A stretch of 64,000 nucleotides of DNA from contig NZ_SOCE01000001.1 in NCBI RefSeq assembly GCF_004365175.1, forward strand, positions 3,665,403-3,729,402, written 5' to 3'. The notes below the pieces were generated by a model. The model saw only the letters and a list, made by a program, of their open reading frames with translations. It searched no databases and had not been told where the DNA came from. The DNA comes from Kribbella voronezhensis (lineage in GTDB: Bacteria; Actinomycetota; Actinomycetes; Propionibacteriales; Kribbellaceae). Both the position numbers and the translations under genes were made by a program. Within the stretch, counting starts at the first letter, position 1. Each line of letters starts with the position of its first letter. Positions 9,423-18,163 of this stretch are shown piece after piece.

Positions 9423-11000
9423 TCATTGCTGCTTGGCCTGGTGCTTGATCCGGTTGGTCAGTTCGGTCACCTGGTTGAACACGCTGCGGCGCTCCGACAT
9501 CAGCTGCCGGATCTTCCGCTCGGCGTGCATCACGGTGGTGTGGTCGCGGCCGCCGAACTGCTGACCGATCTTCGGCAGGGACAGATCGGTGAGTTCGCGG
9601 CACAGGTACATCGCGATCTGGCGGGCCGTCACCAGCACCCGGCTCCGGCTGGATCCGCAGAGGTCGTCGATCGACAAGCCGAAGTACGAGGCGGTCTGGC
9701 CCATGATCATGCTGGCCGTCACCTCGGGCTTGCTGCCCTCGGGGATCAGGTCCTTGAGCACGATCTCGGCCAGCGACAGATCGACCGGCTGACGGTTCAG
9801 GCTGGCGAACGCCGTCACCCGGATCAGCGCGCCCTCGAGTTCACGGATGTTCGTCTGCACCTTCGAGGCGATGAACTCCAGCACCTCGGGCGGCGCCGTC
9901 AGCCGTTCCGTCGCGGCCTTCTTGCGGAGGATCGCGATCCGGGTCTCGAGGTCGGGCGGCTGGATGTCGGTGATCAGACCCCACTCGAACCGGTTCCGCA
10001 GCCGGTCCTCCAGCGCTTCCAGGCGTTTCGGCGCCCGGTCCGAGCTGATGACGATCTGCTTGTTCGCGTTGTGCAGCGTGTTGAAGGTGTGGAAGAACTC
10101 TTCCTGGGTCTGGATCTTGCCTTCCAGGAACTGGATGTCGTCGATCAGCAGTACGTCGACGTCGCGGTACCGGCGCTGGAACTGGGCGGCCTTGTCGTCG
10201 CGGATCGCGTTGATGAAGTCGTTGGTGAACTCTTCGCTGGAGACGTACCGGACCCGCGCACCCGTGTAGAGACTGCGGACGTAGTGCCCGATCGCGTGCA
10301 GCAGGTGGGTCTTGCCCAGTCCCGAGTCGCCGTAGATCAACTGCGGGTTGTACGCCTTGCCCGGGGCCTCGGCGACCGCGACGGCCGCGGCGTGCGCGAA
10401 CCGGTTCGAGCTACCGATGACGAAGGTCTCGAACGTGTATTTCGGGTTGAGCCGCGCCTCGCCCTGTGAATCGGACGCCGACTGGATCGGCGAACCGTTC
10501 GGCGGCGGCGCGACCGACGTCGGCTGGCCGATCCGGTCCACCGGTGCGTGCTGGATCCCGTGCTGCTGGTTGGGCTGCATGGCCGGCTGCATCGACTGAC
10601 TCGGCTGCATCGGCTGGCCGGGCTGCATGGACTGGCCGGGCTGGAACACCGCCGGCTGCTGCAGCGACTGCCCCGGCGCCAGCGCACCCGACTGGATCGG
10701 AGCCGACTGAACGGCGGGCGCCTGGACGACGGGTTGCGTCGGCGCGGGCTCGCGGAGCTCGGGATCCAGCGACGGGTCGACCGTGACGGCGATCCGGATG
10801 TCGCGGCCGAAGCTCTCGGTGAGGATGCGCTCCAGGTCGGGACGCAGCCGGGTCTCCAGCTGACCACGGGTGAAATCGTCCGGTACGGCGACGATCGCGG
10901 TGCTCTCGTGCAGCGTGACCGGCCGGGAATTCGTCAGCCAGGCCCGCTGGTTGGGTGGCAGGCCGGCCAGTACGCGGGTCCAGGCCTCGGTCAGATCCAT
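9423..11000 (-). CDS. dnaA: Chromosomal replication initiator protein DnaA
   Basis: 525 residues from ATG 11000 (a GTG one codon upstream is possible). Domain I is at about 1-80 ([19 protein letters not shown]). Domain II, about 85-180, is a long Gln/Pro/Met-rich linker with degenerate QPGQ and MQP repeats. The AAA+ domain III starts around residue 185 ([20 protein letters not shown]), with Walker [10 protein letters not shown] (about 224-232) and Walker [15 protein letters not shown]. Domain IV carries the DnaA signature [15 protein letters not shown], which reads DnaA boxes. Its expression is probably autoregulated, because two perfect DnaA boxes lie 176-196 bases upstream of the start. Confidence 0.97.
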   Translation of the reverse strand: MDLTEAWTRVLAGLPPNQRAWLTNSRPVTLHESTAIVAVPDDFTRGQLETRLRPDLERILTESFGRDIRIAVTVDPSLDPELREPAPTQPVVQAPAVQSAPIQSGALAPGQSLQQPAVFQPGQSMQPGQPMQPSQSMQPAMQPNQQHGIQHAPVDRIGQPTSVAPPPNGSPIQSASDSQGEARLNPKYTFETFVIGSSNRFAHAAAVAVAEAPGKAYNPQLIYGDSGLGKTHLLHAIGHYVRSLYTGARVRYVSSEEFTNDFINAIRDDKAAQFQRRYRDVDVLLIDDIQFLEGKIQTQEEFFHTFNTLHNANKQIVISSDRAPKRLEALEDRLRNRFEWGLITDIQPPDLETRIAILRKKAATERLTAPPEVLEFIASKVQTNIRELEGALIRVTAFASLNRQPVDLSLAEIVLKDLIPEGSKPEVTASMIMGQTASYFGLSIDDLCGSSRSRVLVTARQIAMYLCRELTDLSLPKIGQQFGGRDHTTVMHAERKIRQLMSERRSVFNQVTELTNRIKHQAKQQ

Positions 11001-11175
11001 CACTTCCGCCTTGCTTTCCGCATTGGCGGATTGGTCCTCGACCACGCGTTGCTCCCCGAATCCTTCGCTGCGGTGGCAGCGCCCGACCGCTGCGCGACCT
11101 TTCGACCCGACCCCCTGCCGGTGCGGCCCGGGGGCCACCTCCTGCAGTTGCTGTTCTCCTCGGCCGGTTTCCTCA

Positions 11176-11196
11176 TTGTCCACACCCTTGTCCACA
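11176..11196 (+). promoter_or_regulatory. Two tandem perfect DnaA boxes TTGTCCACA
   Basis: TTGTCCACA occurs at 11176-11184 and again at 11188-11196, same strand, 12 bases apart start to start. This is the form preferred by high-GC actinobacterial DnaA. The pair sits in the upstream region of dnaA, fitting repression by DnaA itself. Confidence 0.75.
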
Positions 11197-11447
11197 GTTG
11201 TGAACGAAGCGCGGAGCTACTTGGTTACCGACCTCTGGCGAGGGGACCTCTGCTGTGAGGGGCCGACGCTAACAAGTCCGGCCATGGCCATTCAAGCCGT
11301 CATCCACAGGCTATGGATGGCAAATTGGGGGCAACCTCCGGCGTGTCGGGTAGACGTCGGAGCGTGATCATGGTGGGACTGTCGCCGTGGGTAGCGGTTT
11401 CCGTCACTGCGTGACGGACCGTCGCCGGGGAGTGGACGACGGGATTG

Positions 11448-11465
11448 TTCCACAGGCCTGTGGAA
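11448..11465. promoter_or_regulatory. Perfect 18-base palindrome of facing DnaA-box cores
   Basis: TTCCACAGG followed directly by CCTGTGGAA is a perfect palindrome. Each arm carries a TCCACA core, giving two head-to-head DnaA-box-like sequences; the minus-strand one extends to TTTTCCACA (8 of 9 to the canonical box). It may be a symmetric DnaA site or an unrelated operator of the rpmH promoter. Confidence 0.5.
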
Positions 11466-11661
11466 AACTATGGGGACGGCTGGTTTGACCTGTCCACAGG
11501 CGGCCACGTACCGTGGATCGGTCGGTGTTGAACCGGCCGTTTCGTGCTGCGCTCCATGAGGAACCCTGGGTTTCTCGAGCGGTGAGCAGGATCTGCACCA
11601 AGGACAGCTCTACCAGTGGATCTGTCTTTCATCTTGATCTCGAGTAACCGGAGTCATTCCA

Positions 11662-11799
11662 GTGAGCAAGCGGACGTTCCAGCCGAACAACCGTCGCCGG
11701 CACAAGAAGCACGGCTTCCGTCTTCGGATGCGTACCCGTGCGGGTCGCGCGATCCTCGCCTCCCGCCGCACCAAGGGTCGTCAGCGCCTGGCGGCGTGA
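11662..11799 (+). CDS. rpmH: 50S ribosomal protein L34
   Basis: 45 residues from GTG 11662 to TGA 11799, the usual length. The sequence is the highly basic L34 pattern [19 protein letters not shown], then [15 protein letters not shown] and GRQRL. A GGAG-like ribosome site (CCGGAGTC) lies about 8 bases upstream. First gene of the rightward rpmH-rnpA-yidD-yidC-jag-rsmG-parA unit, a nearly universal bacterial order. Confidence 0.96.
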   Translation: MSKRTFQPNNRRRHKKHGFRLRMRTRAGRAILASRRTKGRQRLAA

Positions 11800-11838
11800 G
11801 CCGCCCGGCCGACACCCGCTGGTGACGGTGACCACCCC

Positions 11839-12195
11839 GTGTTGCCCTCGTCGCATCGGCTCCGCCGGTCCGACGACTTCCGTCGCGCCGTCCGATCCGG
11901 TCGGCGCGCTGGTCGGCGCGCGGTGGTGGTCCATCTGTTCTGCCCCTCCGGTCCACGACCGGCCGATGCCGAGCCTGCTCGCGTCGGATTCGTGGTGAAC
12001 AAGGCGGTGGGGAACGCGGTTCTGCGGAACCGGGTTCAGCGCCGTCTGCGTGCTGTGATGGCGGCCCGGTTGAGCGACCTGCCGGCCGGCAGCCTGACCG
12101 TAGTACGGGCCCTTCCGGCGACGGCCACTTCGTCGTACGACGAACTCGTGGCTGATGTCGACGGCGCCCTGCAGCGTGTCCTGGGCGCGCGATGA
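11839..12195 (+). CDS. rnpA: Ribonuclease P protein component
   Basis: 118 residues. Protein cofactor of the ribozyme that matures the 5' end of tRNAs. Starts [21 protein letters not shown] (GTG codon) and contains the RNR motif in [15 protein letters not shown], the RNA-binding hallmark of the family. Length is typical. It overlaps yidD by four bases (ATGA). Confidence 0.95.
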   Translation: MLPSSHRLRRSDDFRRAVRSGRRAGRRAVVVHLFCPSGPRPADAEPARVGFVVNKAVGNAVLRNRVQRRLRAVMAARLSDLPAGSLTVVRALPATATSSYDELVADVDGALQRVLGAR

Positions 12196-12500
12196 AGCAC
12201 TCGCCCGTCGCGTACGGGTTGATCGGCTTTCTGAAGGTGTACCGGAAGGTCGTCAGCCCGATGTACGGGCAGGTGTGCCGGTTCTACCCCAGTTGTTCTG
12301 CTTACGCGTTGGAAGCGGTCGAGCGTCACGGTGCGGTGCGCGGTAGCTGGCTGGCGGCGAGGAGACTCGCCCGCTGCCACCCGTGGAACCCCGGCGGCTA
12401 CGACCCCGTTCCACCTAAAGATGTCGACCGCGGAGACCCGGTCTCCGCCAATCAGCCCGGACCGTCCGTGGACGCCGGGCCAGCGCAGCGAGGTGCTTGA
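12192..12500 (+). CDS. yidD: Membrane protein insertion efficiency factor YidD
   Basis: 102 residues. The signature [19 protein letters not shown] and the following [13 protein letters not shown] are diagnostic of YidD, a small peripheral inner-membrane protein that aids YidC-dependent insertion. The N-terminal amphipathic segment [16 protein letters not shown] is also typical. The last 25 or so residues are variable. Stop and yidC start abut, so they are coupled. Confidence 0.95.
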   Translation: MKHSPVAYGLIGFLKVYRKVVSPMYGQVCRFYPSCSAYALEAVERHGAVRGSWLAARRLARCHPWNPGGYDPVPPKDVDRGDPVSANQPGPSVDAGPAQRGA

Positions 12501-13733
12501 GTGACTCTTCTGGCCATCCCCGAACTCGCCTTGTGGGACGGGATCGTAAGCATTTTCAACGCCGTCATGACGCCGCTGTACTGGGCGGTGTCGGCGCTGC
12601 TGGTGGGATGGCACTGGCTGCTGTCACAGGTCTTCGACCCGAACAGCGGCTGGGCCTGGGCGCTCTCGATCGCCGGCCTGACCATCGTCATCCGGACCCT
12701 GCTGATCCCGCTCTTCGTACGGCAGATCCGCTCCAGCCGGAACATGCAGCTGCTGCAGCCGAAGATGAAGGAACTGCAGAAGAAGTACGGCCACGACCGG
12801 GAGAAGCTCGGTCAGGAAATGATGAAGCTGTACAAGGAGACGGGCACGAACCCGTTCTCCTCGTGCCTGCCGCTGCTGCTCCAGTCGCCGATCTTCCTGG
12901 CGCTGTTCCGCGTGCTCGACTACGCGTCGAAGGGCAAGGCCCACAGCGGCATCATGGAGTCGCATGTCCAGTCGCTGCAGCACGCGAAGATCTTCGGCGC
13001 GGAGATCTCGCAGACGTTCCTGAAGGCCAGCGGCCCGGGCGAGTCGAACGTCAAGATCGTCGCCATCGTGCTCATCCTGCTGATGACCGCGACGATGTTC
13101 ACCACGCAGCTGCAGCTGATGCGCAAGAACATGCCGAAGGAGGCCCTCGAGGGCCAGGCGGCGCAGATGCAGAAGATCATGCTCTACGTCTTCCCGGTGT
13201 TCTTCCTGATCGGTGGTTTCAACTTCCCGATCGGTGTGCTGATCTACTGGTTCGTCTCGAACCTGTGGACGATGGGCCAGCAGTTCTACGTGATCCGCCG
13301 CAACCCGGCTCCGGGCACCCCGGCGTACGACGCCATGCAGGCCCGCAAGCGGGAGCACAACCTGAAGGCCGGCCGCCCCGCGGATGCCGGCGAGGGTTCG
13401 ACCGACACGATCACCGACACCCGTCCGGTCGTCCGCCAGCAGCCGAAGCGTCAGTCCCGCAGCGACCGGCGTACCGGTGGAGCGAGCGCGACGGCCGCGT
13501 CGACCGACAGGCCGACGGACACCCCGGTGGCCGACCCGGCCAGCAACGGTCAGACCAAGCAGACGAACAACGGCCAGCAGCCCGCCAAGAAGGCGGCGGC
13601 GAAGCAGACCGCGTCCGGCGCCAAGCGTCAGCCGGCCGCGAAGTCCCGCGCCGCACGGCAGGCAGCCCAGAAGAAGGCCGCGCAGAAGAAGCCCGGTGGT
13701 GGATCACCGGCCGCCCGCAAGACCGACAGCTGA
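12501..13733 (+). CDS. yidC: Membrane protein insertase YidC
   Basis: 410 residues, the Gram-positive type without the large periplasmic domain. Five membrane segments fit the family: near WDGIVSIFNAVMTPLYWAVS, then WALSIAGLTIVIRTLLIPLF with the conserved functional Arg, then LPLLLQSPIFLALFRVL, KIVAIVLILLMTATMF and the last pair VFPVFFLIGGFNFPIGVLIYW. From about residue 290 on is a Lys/Arg/Gln/Ala-rich tail, as expected for ribosome contact in YidC proteins lacking an SRP-coupled extension. GTG start directly after the yidD stop. Confidence 0.95.
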   Translation: MTLLAIPELALWDGIVSIFNAVMTPLYWAVSALLVGWHWLLSQVFDPNSGWAWALSIAGLTIVIRTLLIPLFVRQIRSSRNMQLLQPKMKELQKKYGHDREKLGQEMMKLYKETGTNPFSSCLPLLLQSPIFLALFRVLDYASKGKAHSGIMESHVQSLQHAKIFGAEISQTFLKASGPGESNVKIVAIVLILLMTATMFTTQLQLMRKNMPKEALEGQAAQMQKIMLYVFPVFFLIGGFNFPIGVLIYWFVSNLWTMGQQFYVIRRNPAPGTPAYDAMQARKREHNLKAGRPADAGEGSTDTITDTRPVVRQQPKRQSRSDRRTGGASATAASTDRPTDTPVADPASNGQTKQTNNGQQPAKKAAAKQTASGAKRQPAAKSRAARQAAQKKAAQKKPGGGSPAARKTDS

Positions 13734-13820
13734 TCGGTCGGGGGCGGTTCCCCCGAGTTTTCTCTGCTTTGTACGACCTGGGTCCCCGTGGGGCGGATCT
13801 CGAACTGTGAAGGAGTGGCC

Positions 13821-14342
13821 GTGAGCGACGGCATGCAGGACAACGAGGCGACCGAGAAGTCTGCCCCGACGGCTAACGATCACCTGAAGGCACTGGAAGC
13901 CGAGAGCGACATCGCGGCCGACTACCTGGAAGAGTTGCTGGACATCGCCGACCTGGACGGCGACATCGACATGGACATCGACGGCGACCGTGCCGCGGTC
14001 TCGATCGTCGGCGCCGACCTGAGCAACCTGGTCGGCGAGAACGGCAAGGTGCTGGAGGCGCTGCAGGAGCTGACCCGGCTGGCGGTGTACCGGGAGACCG
14101 GTGAGCGCTCCCGGCTGATGCTCGACGTCTCGAACTACCGGGCGAACCGGAAGGCCGAGCTGGAAGAGGTCGGCCGCAAGGCGGTCGAAGAGGTCAAGGC
14201 CACCGGTACGTCGGTGCGGCTCGACCCGATGACCCCGTTCGAGCGCAAGGTCGTGCACGACGTTGTCGCCGCGGCCGGACTGACCAGCGAGTCCGAGGGC
14301 GAGGAGCCGCGCCGTCGGGTCGTCGTACAGCCCGCGCAATGA
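13821..14342 (+). CDS. jag: Jag/KhpB family RNA-binding protein (KH and R3H domains)
   Basis: 173 residues from GTG 13821, which has an AAGGAG ribosome site 5 bases upstream; an upstream in-frame ATG at 13788 is not needed. A short acidic N-terminus is followed by a KH-like domain with the GENG loop (LSNLVGENGKVLEALQEL) and an R3H domain (PMTPFERKVVHDVVAAAG, R and H three residues apart). KhpB binds RNA and, with KhpA, influences cell division and envelope synthesis in Gram-positives. Its place between yidC and rsmG is conserved. Confidence 0.92.
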   Translation: MSDGMQDNEATEKSAPTANDHLKALEAESDIAADYLEELLDIADLDGDIDMDIDGDRAAVSIVGADLSNLVGENGKVLEALQELTRLAVYRETGERSRLMLDVSNYRANRKAELEEVGRKAVEEVKATGTSVRLDPMTPFERKVVHDVVAAAGLTSESEGEEPRRRVVVQPAQ

Positions 14343-14358
14343 TCGCCGCGTACTGCTC

Positions 14359-15030
14359 GTGACGGATCGCGTTTCACGTGAAACCCCGCCGCTCGTGGAC
14401 AAGCTGTTTCCACGAGCGGCGGATCGGCTTGCGGCCTATGCCGAGTTGCTGGCAACCGAGGGCACGCTGCGCGGCCTGATCGGCCCGCGCGAAGTACCGC
14501 GGCTCTGGGAGCGGCATCTGCTGAACTGTGCCCTGCTCGAGCGGTTGATCCCGGAGCACTCCACGGTCGCCGACATCGGTACGGGAGCGGGGCTGCCTGG
14601 GATCGTGCTGGCGATAGTCCGGCCGGATCTCGAGGTGGCGCTGGTCGAGCCGTTGCTCCGGCGCACCACCTTCCTGGAGGAGGCGGTCGAACAACTCGGC
14701 TGCGACAACGCCGAGGTCGTCCGCGCCCGAGCAGAAGAGTTGCCCACGGCGTCGTACGACGTGGTCGCCTCGCGGGCCGTCGCTCCGCTCGGGAAGCTGG
14801 CCGGCTGGTGTCTGCCGTTGTGTGTCGAGGGCGGCCTGATGCTGGCGATGAAGGGCGCGTCCGCGGAGGAGGAACTGGCCGCCTCGGAGCGGGAGCTGGA
14901 AGCTCTCGGAGCCGAGGTTTGGCATGTTCACCAACTCGGTGTGGACGAACTGGCCCAGCCGACGACAGTCGTGAGTATTGTGGCCGGACGTGCTGCGCGG
15001 GGATCCCAGCACAGAAGACGCGGGAGGTGA
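14359..15030 (+). CDS. rsmG: 16S rRNA (guanine-N7) methyltransferase RsmG
   Basis: 223 residues. Methylates G527 (E. coli numbering) of 16S rRNA; loss gives low-level streptomycin resistance in many bacteria. The SAM-binding motif VADIGTGAGLPGIVLA and the ASRAVAPL segment identify it. GTG start at 14359. Its first codons contain a perfect parS core (14371-14384) that is translated as RVSRET. The stop overlaps a possible parA start. Confidence 0.94.
   Translation: MTDRVSRETPPLVDKLFPRAADRLAAYAELLATEGTLRGLIGPREVPRLWERHLLNCALLERLIPEHSTVADIGTGAGLPGIVLAIVRPDLEVALVEPLLRRTTFLEEAVEQLGCDNAEVVRARAEELPTASYDVVASRAVAPLGKLAGWCLPLCVEGGLMLAMKGASAEEELAASERELEALGAEVWHVHQLGVDELAQPTTVVSIVAGRAARGSQHRRRGR
14371..14384. 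promoter_or_regulatory. parS: parS centromere site inside rsmG
   Basis: GTTTCACGTGAAAC, a perfect match to the 14-base core of bacterial parS (TGTTTCACGTGAAACA). It lies in codons 5-9 of rsmG. ParB binds such sites and spreads to build the origin segregation complex. Confidence 0.92.
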
Positions 15031-15038
15031 GCGGGTTC

Positions 15039-16682
15039 GTGAGTCGCGCCCTCGGATGGCCTGACAAGAGCACCGGGGAACCCCGGACCACACAGGGGAT
15101 CGGCTGGCCCTCTCCGGGTCCGGCGACAGTCCGCCTGGTGACGCCGGAGCCGGACGTACTCCCCGACAGCGAGCCGGATCCGTCCGACTCGACTGAACCC
15201 CGGCCGGCTAGTCCTGCAGAGGTTTCGTCGGGGTCGACGGCCGAGCATCAAGAGCGCGCGGCCGGCCAACCGGCACCCCCATCGATCAGCGCCTTCACCG
15301 GCGGTGCCGTGGGCTCGAGCGCGACTGCGGTGATCGACGCTGAGGCCGCGCCCGATGCTGCGGCAGTCACGCCGAGCTCGCCCGCTTCGGCTGTGCCGGA
15401 CAGCAACTCAATCTCGTCCGCTGATGCTCCGTCGAACCTGTCCGCTCCTCCCTCACCGCTTCGGGCAGCGGCCTCGCTCGGTCTCGGCAGCGAGCCGATC
15501 GAGACGCCGTCGCCGGCAGTTTCACGTGAAACCGAGACCGACGTTTCACGTGGAACAGAGTCGCCGGCGGTCGCGGAGGAGGAGTTCCCGGAATCCCCAC
15601 GACCTGTGGATGACTACCCCCTGGACACCCCTTCTCACGCGGGAATTCGTCCACAGAGGCCTGTGGATGAACCTGGGGGCAAACGCGCCCCGACCCCAAC
15701 GGACATCCTCTTCGGGCCGAGTCCCGCACCTATTGGAATGGGCGCCATGACTGCCGCACAGATCGCCGCGCGGGCCACCTCGGACGAGCTTCAGCGACGC
15801 CTTCTCGAAACTCCGATCGCCGCCGCCACCGAACGGACCCTGCTCGTGAACGAAGGACGCACCATGGGCCGCGAGTTCCCGCTGCCCGCCGAAACCCGGG
15901 TCTTTGTCGTTGCCAACCAGAAGGGCGGCGTCGGCAAGACCACGACCACGGTGAACGTCGCAGCGGGCCTGGCGCTGTACGGTGCGCGGATCCTGGTGAT
16001 CGATCTCGACCCCCAGGGCAACGCGTCGACGGCTCTCGGCATCGACCACTCGGAAGGAACGCCGGGTGTCTACGAAGCCGTCATCGAAGGCGAGCCGCTG
16101 AGCAAGCTCCTGGTCCCGTGTGCCGAGCACCCCGGCATCATGGTCGTGCCGGCGACGATCGACCTGGCCGGCGCGGAGATCGAACTCGTCAGCATCGTCG
16201 CTCGGGAGAGCCGGCTGAAGAGGGCGCTGGACGCGCACCTCGCCGAGACCGAGGCCGCGGGCGAGAAGTACGACTACGTCTTCATCGACTGCCCGCCGTC
16301 ACTCGGCCTCCTCACCGTGAACGCGCTGACGGCCGCCCGCGAGGTCCTGGTCCCGATCCAGAGCGAGTACTACGCGCTCGAAGGTCTGTCCCAGCTCCTC
16401 CGCCACATCGACATGGTCAAGTCGCATCTCAACCCGACCCTGGATGTCTCCACCATCCTGCTGACCATGTACGACGCCCGCACCAAGCTCGCCGGCGAGG
16501 TGGCAGCCGAAGTCCGCGGCCACTTCCAGGACGCAGTACTGCGTACCGCGGTACCGCGCTCGGTCCGGATCTCCGAGGCACCCAGCCACGGGCAGACCGT
16601 GCTGGCGTACGACCCGGCCTCCGCAGGCGCGCTTTCGTACCTCGAAGCGAGCCGCGAGATCGCTATGCGCAACAACGCCTGA
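15039..16682 (+). CDS. parA: Chromosome partitioning ATPase ParA with long N-terminal extension
   Basis: 547 residues if it begins at GTG 15039, which has a GGGAGG site 11 bases upstream; GTG 15027 overlapping the rsmG stop is possible, and ATG 15738 or 15747 would give a normal-length ParA. The ATPase core begins at about residue 290 with VFVVANQKGGVGKTTTTVN (deviant Walker A), then IDLDPQGNAST (Walker A') and YDYVFIDCPPSLGLLTVNAL (Walker B). The preceding ~250 residues are Ser/Pro/Ala/Glu-rich and probably disordered. Two parS-type sites and three DnaA-box-like sequences lie in the DNA of this extension. ParA drives origin segregation with ParB. About 200 bases separate it from parB. Confidence 0.9.
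   Translation: MSRALGWPDKSTGEPRTTQGIGWPSPGPATVRLVTPEPDVLPDSEPDPSDSTEPRPASPAEVSSGSTAEHQERAAGQPAPPSISAFTGGAVGSSATAVIDAEAAPDAAAVTPSSPASAVPDSNSISSADAPSNLSAPPSPLRAAASLGLGSEPIETPSPAVSRETETDVSRGTESPAVAEEEFPESPRPVDDYPLDTPSHAGIRPQRPVDEPGGKRAPTPTDILFGPSPAPIGMGAMTAAQIAARATSDELQRRLLETPIAAATERTLLVNEGRTMGREFPLPAETRVFVVANQKGGVGKTTTTVNVAAGLALYGARILVIDLDPQGNASTALGIDHSEGTPGVYEAVIEGEPLSKLLVPCAEHPGIMVVPATIDLAGAEIELVSIVARESRLKRALDAHLAETEAAGEKYDYVFIDCPPSLGLLTVNALTAAREVLVPIQSEYYALEGLSQLLRHIDMVKSHLNPTLDVSTILLTMYDARTKLAGEVAAEVRGHFQDAVLRTAVPRSVRISEAPSHGQTVLAYDPASAGALSYLEASREIAMRNNA
15519..15532. promoter_or_regulatory. parS: parS site inside parA
   Basis: Perfect GTTTCACGTGAAAC core in the 5' part of the parA frame, read as VSRET. 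Confidence 0.9.
15543..15556. promoter_or_regulatory. parS: parS-like site inside parA, one mismatch
   Basis: GTTTCACGTGGAAC differs from the core at one position and lies 24 bases from the perfect parS at 15519, so the two may act together. It is read as VSRGT. Confidence 0.7.
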
Positions 16683-16888
16683 GTACGTCGGTACGGACCC
16701 GATCGCAGCGGCGCGAAGATCTTCGTGCCGACCGTGGTGGGGTGAGCAGTGAGCGGCTGGGTCGACCGGTTACCGTGGCGCAGACGGCGCTGCGCGAGCA
16801 GATCCCGGCTGGTGGTGAAAAGTTGTCTAGGGGGCGGCATGACTAAGTTGTGGTCAGTTCAGGGCAGTCGAATTTCAAGGGAGCGTCG

Positions 16889-17836
16889 ATGAACACCCGA
16901 CTCGGACGTGGGCTCGGTGCGCTGATCCCCAGCACGGCCACTCCCGGCACCACGGCCTTGGGTAGCAAGTCCAGCTCGATCCCGGGCGCGCCGCCGGCCA
17001 AGCCGGAGCCCGAGCTGACGGCGGTACCGGGCGCGGAGTTCGCCGAGATCGAGGTCGACAAGATCTCGCCGAACCCGAAGCAGCCGCGCAGCGTCTTCGA
17101 CGAGGACGCGATGGCGGAGCTGGTCCACTCGGTGAAGGAGATCGGGCTGCTGCAGCCGATCGTGGTTCGCCGGCTCGAGGACGACAAGTACGAGCTGGTG
17201 ATGGGGGAGCGCCGCTGGCGTGCGACCCAACTGGCCGGCCTGACGTCGATCCCGGCCATCGTGCGGGACACCTCCGACGACGTGATGCTCCGCGACGCGT
17301 TGCTGGAGAACCTCCACCGCAGCCAGCTGAACCCGCTGGAAGAAGCGGCGGCGTACCAGCAGATGCTCGACGACTTCGGCTGCACCCAGGAAGTCCTCGC
17401 GACCCGCATCGGCCGCTCGCGCCCCCAGATCTCCAACACCTTGCGTCTCCTGAAGCTCCCCTCCGGCGTCCAACGCCGCGTCGCCGCCGGCGTCCTCTCG
17501 GCCGGCCACGCCCGCGCGCTCCTAGGCCTTCCGAGCGGAGACGCAATCGAGCGCTTGGCCCAACGCATCGTCGCCGAAGGCCTCTCCGTCCGCACGGTCG
17601 AGGAGATCGTCGCCCTGGGAGACATGTCAGCCGATGACCCGATCCCGCCGCGCCGCCGCAACAAGCCGGTCGCCCCGCGCCTGGTCGACCTGGCCGACCG
17701 CCTCTCGGACCGCTTCGAAACCCGCGTCAAGGTAGACCTCGGCAAGACCAAGGGCCGCATCACCGTCGAGTTCGCCTCCATCGACGACCTGGAACGAATC
17801 GTCACCCTGATGGACCCCAACAAGCCAACCGACTAG
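16889..17836 (+). CDS. parB: Chromosome partitioning protein ParB
   Basis: 315 residues from ATG 16889 (AAGGGA site 5 bases upstream). Binds parS and, as a CTPase clamp, loads along DNA. Visible are the N-terminal ParA-contact motif [12 protein letters not shown], the CTP-binding region with [10 protein letters not shown], then [12 protein letters not shown] and [14 protein letters not shown], a helix-turn-helix ([21 protein letters not shown]) and a C-terminal dimerisation region. Length is typical. Confidence 0.96.
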   Translation: MNTRLGRGLGALIPSTATPGTTALGSKSSSIPGAPPAKPEPELTAVPGAEFAEIEVDKISPNPKQPRSVFDEDAMAELVHSVKEIGLLQPIVVRRLEDDKYELVMGERRWRATQLAGLTSIPAIVRDTSDDVMLRDALLENLHRSQLNPLEEAAAYQQMLDDFGCTQEVLATRIGRSRPQISNTLRLLKLPSGVQRRVAAGVLSAGHARALLGLPSGDAIERLAQRIVAEGLSVRTVEEIVALGDMSADDPIPPRRRNKPVAPRLVDLADRLSDRFETRVKVDLGKTKGRITVEFASIDDLERIVTLMDPNKPTD

Positions 17837-17852
17837 CGACCCCCACCCCCAC

Positions 17853-17882
17853 GCGCCCTCCCGCCCCTCGGCCGGAGGGCGC
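17853..17882 (+). terminator. Hairpin after parB
   Basis: GCGCCCTCC (17853-17861) and GGAGGGCGC (17874-17882) form a 9-base-pair stem with a 12-base loop, 16 bases after the parB stop. Only a short T-rich stretch follows, as is usual for high-GC actinobacterial terminators. Confidence 0.65.
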
Positions 17883-18163
17883 ACCCATTTCCCCCAGCCG
17901 GCGCCGCCCCGACACTCGCCCGGACTACCCGGCGAACGCCCGAGATGTCGAAATAGTTCTGTGAGCGTCGTTCTAAGCCATCTCCACGATTCAACGCCGG
18001 ACCGCCCATCGCCGAAATCACATCAGAACAGCCCCAGTAGGTGGCGCCCCACCTCCAGCGAGTCGCCAACTTCGCCCGATCTCAAGCCGCGCCCCGCCCA
18101 CGGCACCGGCTGAAGAAGGGCACCTCGCTAGAGGAGCGAGACCGGAGCAGACGGTTCTGACGA

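Larger units (their letters stand above)
11001..11661. other. dnaA-rpmH divergent intergenic region with DnaA boxes
   Basis: About 660 bases without a gene between divergent dnaA and rpmH. It holds two perfect DnaA boxes (11176-11184, 11188-11196), a one-mismatch box TCATCCACA at 11300-11308, an 18-base palindrome of two facing half-boxes (11448-11465) and CTGTCCACA at 11490-11498. It must contain the promoters of dnaA (leftward) and of the rpmH operon (rightward). The boxes suggest autoregulation and possibly a second part of the origin. I could not fix -10/-35 elements. Confidence 0.65.

Noticed and set aside
14808..15038. Earlier starts for ParA
   Set aside because: They would overlap most of the rsmG 3' end and have no ribosome site.
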